From contig JAGQHJ010000017.1 of NCBI GenBank assembly GCA_020431915.1, positions 1 to 37,607 of the forward strand: a stretch of DNA of 37,607 nt, written 5' to 3'. The translations under genes and the position numbers were made by a program. Below are positions 7,977 to 15,087 of this stretch, one piece after another (within the stretch, counting starts at the first letter, position 1; each line of letters opens with the position of its first letter). A model generated the notes under the pieces. That model made no database searches. It was not told where the DNA came from and saw only the letters and a program-made list of their open reading frames with translations. The stretch is from Cyanobacteria bacterium HKST-UBA04 (GTDB lineage Bacteria > Cyanobacteriota > Vampirovibrionia > Vampirovibrionales > JAGQHJ01).

Positions 7977-8324
7977 ATGACCCCTATTTCTCCCATTCTC
8001 CCCGGCGCTGTATTCCGGCCGTCTCTGGCCCGGCGTCAGCCTGCCGCTTCGGTGGGATTTGGCCGGCTGCCGGGGTTGGGGCAGTACCCATCTCAAAATT
8101 TTTGTGCCCCGGCCGTGGCCCGTATTTTTGTGCCGCTGCTCGGCATCCTGGTTTCCGAATGGCTGTTCGGCCTGGCCAAGGGGCTGTTTTACGGCAACCA
8201 AAAAAACCAGAAGCAACCGCCTGGTTCTGGGGGGTCTTCGTCCGGCTATCCGCCTGGCCCGCCGCCCGCTGGTTATGGCGGGGGCTATCAACAGTGGTCT
8301 CCACCTGGTCCACCGCCGTCGTAA
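7977..8324 (+). CDS. Small single-pass membrane protein, Pro/Gly-rich tail
   Basis: A 115-aa protein of unknown function. The N-terminal 50 residues are basic and Pro/Gly-rich. One hydrophobic segment (about residues 50-72, IFVPLLGILVSEWLFGLAKGLF) could cross the membrane. The C-terminus is a disordered stretch with PPGPPPAGYGGGY and a PPGPPPS end. I chose the ATG at 7977; an in-frame start at 7944 adds eleven residues without improving anything. No clear ribosome binding site is visible for either. It is followed 114 bp later by mutY. The proline-rich tail may be an interaction sequence (inference). Confidence 0.5.
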   Translation: MTPISPILPGAVFRPSLARRQPAASVGFGRLPGLGQYPSQNFCAPAVARIFVPLLGILVSEWLFGLAKGLFYGNQKNQKQPPGSGGSSSGYPPGPPPAGYGGGYQQWSPPGPPPS

Positions 8325-8438
8325 CCCGAGCAGGTTGTGTTTTGGCTACAATGGCATGGTTTAAAGCACATGCTGTCCGTCTGATGAAATTCAGGCGGGG
8401 GATGTTGGAGGCGCCGTCGCCATGCAGGCACCGACCCC

Positions 8439-9590
8439 ATGAAATCGCCGTCACCGCCCAATAAGACTTTGACCCCCTTAAGCGCCAAGGTGGTTCAATC
8501 GCTTCGGCAATCGCTTATTGCCTGGTTCAAGGCCAATGGCCGTAGCCTGCCGTGGCGCGAGACGCGCCAGCCGTATGCCGTATGGCTGTCGGAAATTATG
8601 TTGCAGCAAACCCAGGTCAATACGGTGGTGGATTACTACCATCGTTTTCTGGCACGCTTTCCCAGCATTGTATCGCTGGCCGATGCCCCGCAGGCCGACG
8701 TGCTCAAGCAGTGGGAGGGGTTGGGGTATTACTCGCGAGCCCGTAATCTGCACAAGGCGGCCCAGCTGATCCGCGACCGGCACCACGGGGTGTTTCCCAC
8801 CCAGTTTGACGACATTGTGGCCCTGCCCGGTATTGGCCAAAGTACGGCCGGTGCCATTGCCACCTTTGCCTTGATGCAGCCCCGGCCGATTTTGGACGGC
8901 AATGTCAAACGGGTATTGGCTCGCCTGATGGCCATCGATGCCCCCATTCAGGAGGCGACGACCGCCAAGATCATGTGGCCGTTGTCGGCCCGGCTGTTGC
9001 CGGACGATCCCGAGGCGGCATGGCAGTTTAACCAGGCCCTAATGGAGCTGGGTGCCACCTGCTGCACCCTGAAAAACCCCGATTGCAGCCGCTGCCCATG
9101 GCAGAAGACGTGCCAGGCCTACGCCCGTAACCTGCAGGGGGAACTGCCCGTTAGCGTGAAGCGAAAACCCGTACCACACCACGATATTGGCGTGGCGGTG
9201 CTGTGGAAGGACGAGACGCGCCAGCAGTGCCTCATTGCCCTGCGTCCACAGGACGGGTTGCTGGGCGGGTTGTGGGAGTTTCCCGGTGGCAAGCGCGAAG
9301 CCGACGAAACCCTGCCGGCCTGCGTGGCCCGTGAAATCATGGAGGAAATCGGCATTGAAATTGCCGTGGGAGCCAAGCTGACCGAAATCAAGCATGCCTA
9401 CACTCACTTCAAGGTTACCCTGCACGTGTACGATTGCCTGTATGTTTCCGGCATCCCTCAGCCCAAGGCGTCGCAGGCACTCCAGTGGGTTACCCTCGAC
9501 GAGATGAGCGCTTATGCGTTTCCCAAGGCCAACAACCGTATTATCGATCTACTCAAGTCCAACCCGGCCATGCAGCTTACGCTGTGCTAG
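8439..9590 (+). CDS. mutY: A/G-specific adenine glycosylase MutY
   Basis: MutY removes adenine mispaired with 8-oxoguanine or guanine. The 383 residues show the HhH-GPD fold with catalytic E52 in SEIMLQQTQV, the hairpin LPGIGQSTAGAI and catalytic D153 in LDGNVKRVL. The [4Fe-4S] ligands are C209-x6-C216-x2-C219-x5-C225. The C-terminal MutT-like domain (about 245-375), which reads the 8-oxoG strand, contains GGLWEFPGG and an apparently complete Nudix box, G284-x5-E290-x7-R298-E-x2-E-E-x-G305. In well-studied MutY proteins (E. coli, Geobacillus) that signature is degraded. The stop overlaps the convergent DUF2063 gene by 14 bp. Confidence 0.95.
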   Translation: MKSPSPPNKTLTPLSAKVVQSLRQSLIAWFKANGRSLPWRETRQPYAVWLSEIMLQQTQVNTVVDYYHRFLARFPSIVSLADAPQADVLKQWEGLGYYSRARNLHKAAQLIRDRHHGVFPTQFDDIVALPGIGQSTAGAIATFALMQPRPILDGNVKRVLARLMAIDAPIQEATTAKIMWPLSARLLPDDPEAAWQFNQALMELGATCCTLKNPDCSRCPWQKTCQAYARNLQGELPVSVKRKPVPHHDIGVAVLWKDETRQQCLIALRPQDGLLGGLWEFPGGKREADETLPACVAREIMEEIGIEIAVGAKLTEIKHAYTHFKVTLHVYDCLYVSGIPQPKASQALQWVTLDEMSAYAFPKANNRIIDLLKSNPAMQLTLC

Positions 9591-10497
9591 ATCCGAGCAG
9601 GATTTGGTTGTCGAGCAGGGCGGGCAGGGTGCCCAATAGCTGTGTGCAAAAGCGATCGTACGTCATGTCGGCCGAGCCGGTGGTGGCAATGGCTTCGAAC
9701 AGGGGCCGGGTCAGGTCGTCGTAGGTGGTGGCTGTTTCGGCTTGGCGTAAGTCGTTTAACCACTGGGCCAGCATGGGGTTTAGCTGGAAGTAGCGGCATT
9801 CGTAGTGATGCCGGTTAATGTTGGGGCCACTGCCGGCAAGGCGCTGGCGGTATACCCAGACATAGACGGGCTGGGGTGCAGGCAAGACGGCTTGTGGATG
9901 ATCCGATAGGACTTGATGGGCTTGCAGTAGTGCGACTAGGGCCGGGATGTCGTACTCAAGGGCCAGCAGATCGCAGGCTTTGTTGAGCACCGGTATCAGC
10001 CGCTGGGCCTCGTCAACGGTGGTCGGCAATCGGGCAGGTTCGGTTGTTTGTGCCTCCGTCTCATGGTTGGGCAAACTCAGCAGCTTGGCTTCTATCCACT
10101 CGTACAGGGCCAGCTCGTGCAGGAACGGGTAGGCATCGAAGGGGTTGATCTCAAGGAAGTCGACAAAGGGTTTGGCAATGTCGACAAAGTGGTAGGTTTG
10201 TGACGGGTTGCCGTAGAAGAACGCTTTGACCGTTGTGTCCCACTGATCGCCCAGGAGGGCCTTGGTGAGCGGAAAAATATTGTCGAAGGCTTCGACGATG
10301 TTGGCGCAAACCATGTACTGGTACTGGCCCAGCCGGTCGAGAGGTTGTTGGCGAAACTGTGCTTTTAACGTGTCGGGAATATCGCGCTGGGCAAGAAAGG
10401 TTTCCAGGGCTTCGCCCGAAGCCAGGCTGTGCCGACCGGCTTCGGTCAGCATCAGGTCCTTTAGGGTGGCTTGGTATTGGTCGAGGGTAAAGGGCAT
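9577..10497 (-). CDS. hvfC: DUF2063 partner protein of MNIO enzyme (HvfC/BufC-like)
   Basis: DUF2063 proteins partner DUF692 (MNIO) enzymes in bufferin/HvfA biosynthesis and are thought to present the precursor leader to the enzyme. The N-terminal helical domain (about residues 1-135) has the family pattern: FTLDQYQATLKDLML, then RLGQYQYMVCANIVEAFDNIFPLTKALLG, then FVDFLEINPFDAYPFLHELALYEW (landmarks). A C-terminal alpha/beta domain is present. I chose the ATG at 10497 (306 aa), 10 bp after the hvfB stop. The frame is open further upstream but that part lies inside hvfB. GGAGG lies at the hvfB 3' end about 19 bp upstream, suggesting translational coupling. It is the last gene of the operon and overlaps mutY tail-to-tail by 14 bp. 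Confidence 0.85.
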   Translation of the reverse strand: MPFTLDQYQATLKDLMLTEAGRHSLASGEALETFLAQRDIPDTLKAQFRQQPLDRLGQYQYMVCANIVEAFDNIFPLTKALLGDQWDTTVKAFFYGNPSQTYHFVDIAKPFVDFLEINPFDAYPFLHELALYEWIEAKLLSLPNHETEAQTTEPARLPTTVDEAQRLIPVLNKACDLLALEYDIPALVALLQAHQVLSDHPQAVLPAPQPVYVWVYRQRLAGSGPNINRHHYECRYFQLNPMLAQWLNDLRQAETATTYDDLTRPLFEAIATTGSADMTYDRFCTQLLGTLPALLDNQILLGSSTA

Positions 10498-10507
10498 CGG
10501 CGTTGGC

Positions 10508-11395
10508 TTAGGCCACCTCCAGTGGGGTTGTGGTTTTTGTGGTGGCGGCTTCGTCAATTTGACGCAATTGCCGCAGTTCGCCCAACAGCTCGTCAAAGGG
10601 TGGAAAATTTTGGTCGCGTTCAAGCAGAATGCCGTGCACGTCCATCATCGGCAGGGCGGTTGCCAGCAGATCGTAGACTTCGTCGCGTATGGCCTCGCCG
10701 TGGGTGTCGATAATCAGGTTGCCTCGTTCCAGGTGGCCGGCCACGTGCAGCTGCACCACGCGATCGAGGGGAAGCTGTTTGAGGAAAGCCACCGGGTCAT
10801 AGCCATGGTTGGTGGCGTTGACGAATACGTTGTTGATGTCGAGCATCAGGCCACAGTTGGCCCGTTCCAGAACCTCGGTAATGAACTGGGCTTCACTCAG
10901 TTCGGGCTGGCCAAAGGCGCAGTAGTACGAGGCGTTTTCGATGAGGAAGGGAATGTCAAAGCGGGCCTGGAGCTGTTGGATTTTCGCCACGACATGATCG
11001 ATGGCCTCGTAGGTAAAGGGCATCGGGATGAGATCCTGGAAGTGAATGTTGTCGTAGGAGGAGAAGGTCAGGTGATCGCTGAACCATGCCGGTTGGGCCA
11101 CCTTGAACAAGTCTTGCAGGGCACGGATATACCCTTCGTCGAGGGCATCGGTGCTGCCAATGGACAGGGCCACACCGTGCGAAATAATCGGGAAGCCGTG
11201 ATCTCGGGCTTCGGCAATCATGTCGTAGGCTTTCCCGCCTCGGCCCATATGGTTTTCGGGCACGATTTCAAGCCAGTCAATGTGTTGCCTGGCTTGCAGG
11301 GTGTCGGTGTAAAGGGAACGGCGCAGACCAAGTCCGATACCGAGTTTAGGCAGGGTTGCCTTGATTTGTTGAAAATCATCGGTGGGACTGATCAT
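10508..11395 (-). CDS. hvfB: MNIO (DUF692) multinuclear iron oxidative enzyme, HvfB/BufB-like
   Basis: MNIO enzymes are TIM-barrel proteins with two or three irons. They oxidise precursor cysteines to oxazolone/thioamide (methanobactin, HvfA) or thiooxazole (bufferin) groups that bind copper. The conserved blocks are all present in order: GIGLGLR, WLEIVPENHMG, ISHGVALSIGS, WFSDHLTF, LIENASYY, LMLDINNVFVNATNHG, LHVAGH, DTHGEAI and LLERDQNFPP. These contain the His, Asp and Glu metal ligands expected of the family. I chose the ATG at 11395 (295 aa) with AGGA 8 nt upstream; the frame is open to 11458. It lies 147 bp downstream of the small peptide gene, separated by a strong terminator hairpin, and 10 bp before hvfC. 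Confidence 0.9.
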   Translation of the reverse strand: MISPTDDFQQIKATLPKLGIGLGLRRSLYTDTLQARQHIDWLEIVPENHMGRGGKAYDMIAEARDHGFPIISHGVALSIGSTDALDEGYIRALQDLFKVAQPAWFSDHLTFSSYDNIHFQDLIPMPFTYEAIDHVVAKIQQLQARFDIPFLIENASYYCAFGQPELSEAQFITEVLERANCGLMLDINNVFVNATNHGYDPVAFLKQLPLDRVVQLHVAGHLERGNLIIDTHGEAIRDEVYDLLATALPMMDVHGILLERDQNFPPFDELLGELRQLRQIDEAATTKTTTPLEVA

Positions 11396-11506
11396 GCGCC
11401 GTTCCTGAGTGGGATTGATGGAGGATCGTTCACGTGCCTTCCCTCGTCGTATCGGCACCTTATTTATTTGGTGTGTTTAGTGGGTGGCCGGCCAATGGGG
11501 AAGGTG

Positions 11507-11535
11507 AAAAAGCGGGGTGGGCTGCCCCACCCCGC
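11507..11535 (-). terminator. Intrinsic terminator between precursor genes and MNIO gene
   Basis: On the minus strand a perfect 10-bp stem, GCGGGGTGGG with CCCACCCCGC, encloses a 4-nt loop (11512-11535). It is followed by TTTTT (11507-11511), which is a textbook intrinsic terminator. It begins six bases after the stop of the 60-aa peptide gene and lies 112 bp before the hvfB start. Partial read-through would give much more precursor than enzyme. An AT-poor stretch follows in which I see no clear new promoter for hvfB. Confidence 0.85.
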
Positions 11536-11541
11536 AAGGGG

Positions 11542-11724
11542 CTATTTTTTCTCGCCGCCTTTTTTACCGGTACCACAGTGGTCAATAGCCACTATGGGCG
11601 TACCGGCGGTTGGCAACAGGTGGGTCTGGTTGTCGGAAGCCGCATGGCTGCTGGGCATATTGCCCATAATCACCATGGCTGTCCCGGCAACCAGGAGGCT
11701 GACGCCTATCCATTTTTTCATCAT
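11542..11724 (-). CDS. Secreted 60-aa single-cysteine peptide, candidate second RiPP precursor
   Basis: The peptide starts MMKKW, has a Sec-type hydrophobic core (about 5-21) and a likely cleavage after SHA (residue 28). This leaves a 32-residue mature peptide ending IDHCGTGKKGGEKK with a single cysteine, C50, followed by glycine. A good ribosome site AAAGGAGA lies about 10 bp upstream of the first ATG. It sits between the multi-Cys precursor and the MNIO enzyme, 45 bp after the former. The Cys-Gly plus Lys/Gly-rich end echoes the repeats of the larger precursor. I infer it is either a second substrate of the enzyme or an accessory periplasmic metal-binding peptide. I know of no named family for it. 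Confidence 0.75.
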   Translation of the reverse strand: MMKKWIGVSLLVAGTAMVIMGNMPSSHAASDNQTHLLPTAGTPIVAIDHCGTGKKGGEKK

Positions 11725-11769
11725 CGTGACGAATCTCCTTTAAGGTTTATAAGGGGTTAACGCTGGGGG

Positions 11770-12159
11770 TTACTCTTTGCCGCCGCAGGCACCGGCCCCA
11801 CATTTGTGGTCGCCGCCGTCTTTGCTGCCGCATTGCTTGTCACCGTCTTTGCTGCCACAGGCACCGGCACCGCATTTATGCTCACCGCTGTCCTTGCCGC
11901 CGCATTTCTTGTCGCCATCTTTGCTGCCACACTTTTTGTCGCTGTGTTTGCCGCCGCATTTCTTGTCACCGTCTTTGCCGCCGCAGGCACCGGCACCGCA
12001 TTTGTGGTGGTCGCCTTTGGCAAGCAGAATCGGGGCCGAGACCTCGTTGAGCGAAAACATGTTGTCGGCGGCCTGGGCGGGCTGATCCAGCATCGAGGCA
12101 CCGGCCATCATGGCTGCGCCGGCCAACAGGGTCAGGGCGATTTGTTTGTTCTGTTTCAT
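11770..12159 (-). CDS. hvfA: Bufferin/HvfA-type multi-cysteine metal-binding RiPP precursor
   Basis: A 129-aa secreted precursor. The signal peptide is about residues 1-30 with cleavage AQA/ADN. A leader-like segment MFSLNEVSAPILLAKG (34-49) resembles the conserved block in front of the core in HvfA/bufferin precursors. The core holds ten cysteines (54, 59, 68, 77, 86, 96, 101, 110, 120, 125), every one followed by glycine. They are arranged as three HKCGAGACG(G/S)K units and four K(K/Q)CG(G/S)K units. The MNIO and DUF2063 genes downstream are the expected modifying enzymes. Known family members are made under copper stress and bind copper in the periplasm; the actual metal and modification here are inference. 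Ribosome site AAGGAAA lies upstream. Confidence 0.88.
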   Translation of the reverse strand: MKQNKQIALTLLAGAAMMAGASMLDQPAQAADNMFSLNEVSAPILLAKGDHHKCGAGACGGKDGDKKCGGKHSDKKCGSKDGDKKCGGKDSGEHKCGAGACGSKDGDKQCGSKDGGDHKCGAGACGGKE

Positions 12160-12553
12160 GGTGGTTGGGTTTCCTTTTCTAAAAAGCCCGCACGGTCGCC
12201 TTATAAACGCATGGTGCAGGCCATTAACGGGTTAACTAAACTGACAGTAACATCTTCCAGTCTCAACACGCGGTCGAGCGGCAACCTTTATTTTATAGGG
12301 TGAATGGTGTGTATACGGTTCTATGGGGGTTGCACGCCCCTTTTAGGCCTGCGCCAAAAGCGATTACCAAAGTGGTTTTCAGCAGTTTTGGGTATTCGGT
12401 ACGACGCATTCCGTAAAAGAAAGTTCCTTCGCAATATTTTTCAAAATAACGGGGTGAAATTGAAAGCTGTTAATTGGCATTGTAGCTGCCTTGATCGAAA
12501 GAGACTGTCATATTGATGACACGGTCGTCGAAATCGTTGCCCAGCTTTAAATT
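12160..12553 (-). promoter_or_regulatory. Control region upstream of the bufferin-type operon
   Basis: 394 bp between the fur 3' end and hvfA, visibly more AT-rich than the flanks. Minus-strand candidates are a -10 TATAAA at 12292-12297 (leader about 135 nt; no good -35), a short palindrome TTAACGGGTTAA at 12224-12235 in the leader, and a 16-bp inverted repeat TGTCATATTGATGACA at 12506-12521. The last could be an operator or the tail hairpin of fur; no T-tract follows. I see no convincing gene here. Confidence 0.4.
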
Positions 12554-13039
12554 TTAGTGCTTTGCGCCTTGCTGCCGTTTCTGGCTTTCGCAAAACCCGG
12601 TTTGCTTCAGCAGTTTACAGTGTCCAACCAGTTTGAGCTGGGTATCGATAAGCTCAAACTTAAGCCTTTCGGCAATATTCTGGGCCATGCAAAAGAGCTC
12701 TTCGCTGGTAAACTCCTTTGTGGCGCCGCAATCTATGCAAAGAATATGCTGGTGTTCAAAATCCGACTCGTCGCGGACCAGCTCGTAGAACTTCTGGTCT
12801 TCGCCGAAATCCAGTTCTCGCAGTACGTCGAGCGACGCCAAAAGCTTGAGTGTTCGGTAGGAGGTGGCCAGGCTGATATCCGAGCTGTCTGATTTCAGTC
12901 GGTTCTGCAAGTCTTCGGCCGACAAGTGGTCGCCTTCCGGCAGATCAAAGAAAATATCGAGAATTTTCTCGCGCTGTGGCGTGATACGGAACCCTTTTTG
13001 GCGGAGCAGTAAGCGTAAGTCTGCCTGGGTAGGGGCCAT
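12554..13039 (-). CDS. Fur-family metal-responsive transcriptional regulator
   Basis: A 161-aa Fur/PerR/Zur-type repressor. The winged-helix DNA-binding domain (about 1-85) contains GFRITPQREKILDIF, LSAEDLQNRL and the recognition helix region ISLATSYRTLKLLASLDVL. The dimerisation domain has a regulatory-metal pattern in FEHQHILCIDCG and acidic ligands further on. The second CxxC of the structural zinc site is not present as a pair; there is a lone HC near residue 140 and a C near 151. I cannot tell Fur from PerR or Zur by eye, so no symbol is given. The ATG at 13039 has AGGAGA 12 bp upstream. Targets nearby could include feoAB and the bufferin-type operon. Confidence 0.9.
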   Translation of the reverse strand: MAPTQADLRLLLRQKGFRITPQREKILDIFFDLPEGDHLSAEDLQNRLKSDSSDISLATSYRTLKLLASLDVLRELDFGEDQKFYELVRDESDFEHQHILCIDCGATKEFTSEELFCMAQNIAERLKFELIDTQLKLVGHCKLLKQTGFCESQKRQQGAKH

Positions 13040-13378
13040 AAGCCGTTTGTTCTCCTAAAAAACCTTCCGGAAACAGCTTGAAAACGGTGGCAAGTCCTTC
13101 CATTGGCACGTCGGGTGCCAGGGAAAGGCCTTTCCGGCATCTGTTAAGACAGGATACCATGTGCAGAGGGAAATAGGCTCAGGCGAAGCGTTTTGAAACA
13201 GCGGCCATTGTGCCTGAGCGACTACGGGCAAGGCCCTTTGGTTTGAGGGGAGGCTAAAAAACCCCACTATTGGTCGCTGTACTGCTTGTGCTAGACTGGG
13301 GGCTGAATTGTAGACCTTGCCACTGAAGCGATTCGTCGCCGAGGGCATAAAGCAACCACGTTCAGGACGACCCGCCCT
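13040..13378. other. fur-tatA divergent intergenic region
   Basis: 339 bp without a gene. It contains an 8-bp perfect inverted repeat, GCTCAGGC (13177-13184) and GCCTGAGC (13212-13219). The 27-nt spacer itself contains a small GTTT/AAAC hairpin, so the block could be a folded RNA or an operator. The tatA promoter lies at 13270-13297. No clear fur promoter is visible. Confidence 0.45.
13270..13297 (+). promoter_or_regulatory. tatA promoter
   Basis: TTGGTC (13270-13275), a 16-bp spacer and TAGACT (13292-13297) preceded by TGTGC. The same word GCTAGACTG occurs upstream of feoA (19526-19534), suggesting a common -10 form in this genome. The leader to tatA would be about 75 nt. Confidence 0.5.
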
Positions 13379-13675
13379 ATGATACTTGATGTGATCTTAC
13401 ATGGCCGTGCCCCACTGCTGTTTTTCCCGTCGGTGGGGACCACCGAAATTGTACTGGTCTTTATCGTAATTTTGATTCTGTTTGGACCGGGCAAGCTGCC
13501 GGAAGTGTTTAAGGCCATGGGCAAAGGGGTTCGCCAGTTTAAGGATGCCGCTGCCGGTGCAACCGATGAGGGGCCACCGGCAATTAATTCGCCGGGCGCA
13601 GGGGCGACTAAGACCGCAAGTCAATCGGGCAGTGCTGCCGTGGAGAGCGAAGCCAAAACGCCGCAGTCGGTCTAG
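13379..13675 (+). CDS. tatA: Twin-arginine translocase subunit TatA
   Basis: TatA oligomerises to form the pore of the Tat pathway, which exports folded proteins. The 98-aa protein has a short N-terminus, the motif FPSVGTTEIVLVFIVILILFG with the usual polar Glu before the membrane helix, the FGPGKLPE hinge, and the amphipathic helix FKAMGKGVRQFKDAA. A disordered Ala/Ser/Gly tail closes the protein, as is typical. The N-terminus is about 12 residues longer than in E. coli TatA. AGGAC lies about 10 bp upstream of the ATG. No tatB or tatC gene is adjacent, which is normal in organisms with scattered tat genes. It has its own promoter. Confidence 0.92.
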   Translation: MILDVILHGRAPLLFFPSVGTTEIVLVFIVILILFGPGKLPEVFKAMGKGVRQFKDAAAGATDEGPPAINSPGAGATKTASQSGSAAVESEAKTPQSV

Positions 13676-13866
13676 GGCTTGGTGTAGGCAACCAAGGCAC
13701 ATAAGGCACATTAAGCGGGCCTTTTGTGTTTATTGGCCTATCACGTTAATTAAACCGATATTCCGAGCCACCGGTTTTGCCTGGGTGCCTTAGGTGGTAA
13801 TCCTTGTAGGCAACCGTTTTTCGGGTGGTTCGGTGTGGATGCTAACTTATTGGGGAACCCCCCGTC

Positions 13867-15087
13867 TTGCCGTTGTCCATTGCAACCCTGTTGTCCAATC
13901 CGGCGGTCCGCCAAGCCAGTTACCTGGTTAACACCGACAAGAGCTTTAAGGCTGTGGGTGTCGAGGTTCTGGGCATTAACCTGCCCCGAATTCTGTTGAC
14001 ACGCACGACCCGTGAAAAAATGGATGTGGCCGTTTGCGAGCTGGGCAATACGGTTGGGTTTTTTGGCCTGCTTTGGGGCGGGGGCGCGTTGGTGGACAAA
14101 CTGCTTAAGCACAACGGCTTGAATGTGATTAACCAGCCGGGGGTTCTTAGCCGGGGGCGGGTGGCCAAGTCGCTGTTACTGATTCCCCCGCTATTTGCGT
14201 TTATGGCGGCCATGCCGTTTATACGAAACGCGTATACGGCCTATAGCTCCGGTACCACCAATTTCAAAAACCTCATCACGCGGCAGGGCCAGTCGCCAAA
14301 TAGAAACCCGACCTCGTTTGCTTCGGCCTTTTTGCACCCGGCCGAGGTGGCCAACCAGAAGGAGCGCGGCGAGGTTATGGCCAAGGTTCGGCACGATTTG
14401 ATGCTGGGCCGCGACATTTTTTTAGTGGGAACGGCCCTGGGGCTATTGGGGTTTGGGCTGGCGAGTGGCTCGATGGGCCGATTTTCACTGTTTTCAGGCA
14501 GCAGCAATCGTCTTAACCCGGTGTTCAAGTCGTGGGGGGTGGACCGCTCGCTCAAGAAAATGCTCAACGGGGCCTGTTTCAGGGGAAGCCATGCCAACGA
14601 GATGACGGATGCCCATGCCCTGGCCTACTGGGGGTTACCGTGTTATGCGGCCCTGATTGCCGCTTCGCGCGACGCCTTTGAGGTCAAAGAGCAGTTGCTG
14701 AAGATGATTAACTTTAACGTGATGTTCATGATGCCGGGGCTGATTGTGGGGGGGCTGCCGTACTTTAAGAACCAATCGGTGGGGTGGGCGAAAAAGCTGC
14801 CTGGGTTCTACAGTCCCGAGGGACAGTTTAACTGGAAGGCCTGGAAAGCCTCGACAGGCAAGGGAACAGAACTATCGGCCGGGCTGCTAAAAAAGGCTGT
14901 GGCGTTTGAAACCCGGAAAACGCTGGCCCAGTTTGCCGCGACCACCGTGTTGATGTCGGTTTTTCCGGCCCTGCTCAATATCTGGCTAACGCGCCAACGC
15001 CTGAAAAAATACCACCAAACGGTTCAGTCGGAGGGGTTCGAACCCTATGAACCCCTCCGACGGGGCGTGGGTTCGCCGAAATACTAG
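13867..15087 (+). CDS. Uncharacterised multi-pass membrane protein, about 406 aa
   Basis: I do not recognise this family. Several hydrophobic stretches are visible, for example near residues 56-72 (NTVGFFGLLWGGGAL), 98-118 (LLLIPPLFAFMAAM), 180-200 (IFLVGTALGLLGFGLASG), 278-300 and 365-385. They alternate with basic loops. The only start giving the full frame is TTG at 13867, with no convincing ribosome site; the next ATG would cut about 50 residues. A 13-bp perfect inverted repeat lies inside the last codons. It is preceded by a 190-bp gap with the direct repeat TGTAGGCAACC. Likely lineage-specific; function unknown. Confidence 0.7.
   Translation: MPLSIATLLSNPAVRQASYLVNTDKSFKAVGVEVLGINLPRILLTRTTREKMDVAVCELGNTVGFFGLLWGGGALVDKLLKHNGLNVINQPGVLSRGRVAKSLLLIPPLFAFMAAMPFIRNAYTAYSSGTTNFKNLITRQGQSPNRNPTSFASAFLHPAEVANQKERGEVMAKVRHDLMLGRDIFLVGTALGLLGFGLASGSMGRFSLFSGSSNRLNPVFKSWGVDRSLKKMLNGACFRGSHANEMTDAHALAYWGLPCYAALIAASRDAFEVKEQLLKMINFNVMFMMPGLIVGGLPYFKNQSVGWAKKLPGFYSPEGQFNWKAWKASTGKGTELSAGLLKKAVAFETRKTLAQFAATTVLMSVFPALLNIWLTRQRLKKYHQTVQSEGFEPYEPLRRGVGSPKY
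15027..15061. repeat. Perfect 13-bp inverted repeat at the gene end
   Basis: GTCGGAGGGGTTC (15027-15039) and GAACCCCTCCGAC (15049-15061) flank a 9-nt loop within the last codons of the preceding gene. No T-tract follows, so it is not a standard intrinsic terminator. It could slow 3' exonucleases or act as a recombination or REP-like element. Confidence 0.7.

Noticed and set aside
10262..11743. A 493-codon plus-strand frame across the DUF2063, MNIO and small peptide genes
   Set aside because: The minus strand carries three well-supported genes here. The plus frame has no family features.
11777..12303. Plus-strand frames rich in Ala/Val/Phe or Pro/His/Leu opposite the multi-cysteine precursor
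   Set aside because: Their repetitiveness is only the complement of the Cys-Gly-Lys repeats. The minus frame has the signal peptide and ribosome site.
12304..12516. A 70-codon plus-strand frame with several cysteines
   Set aside because: No ribosome site, no family resemblance, and it lies in the likely control region of the minus-strand operon.
15034..15046. A tRNA T-arm-like GGGGTTCGAACCC as sign of a tRNA gene
   Set aside because: No acceptor, D or anticodon arms fit around it, and it is in frame inside a coding sequence.
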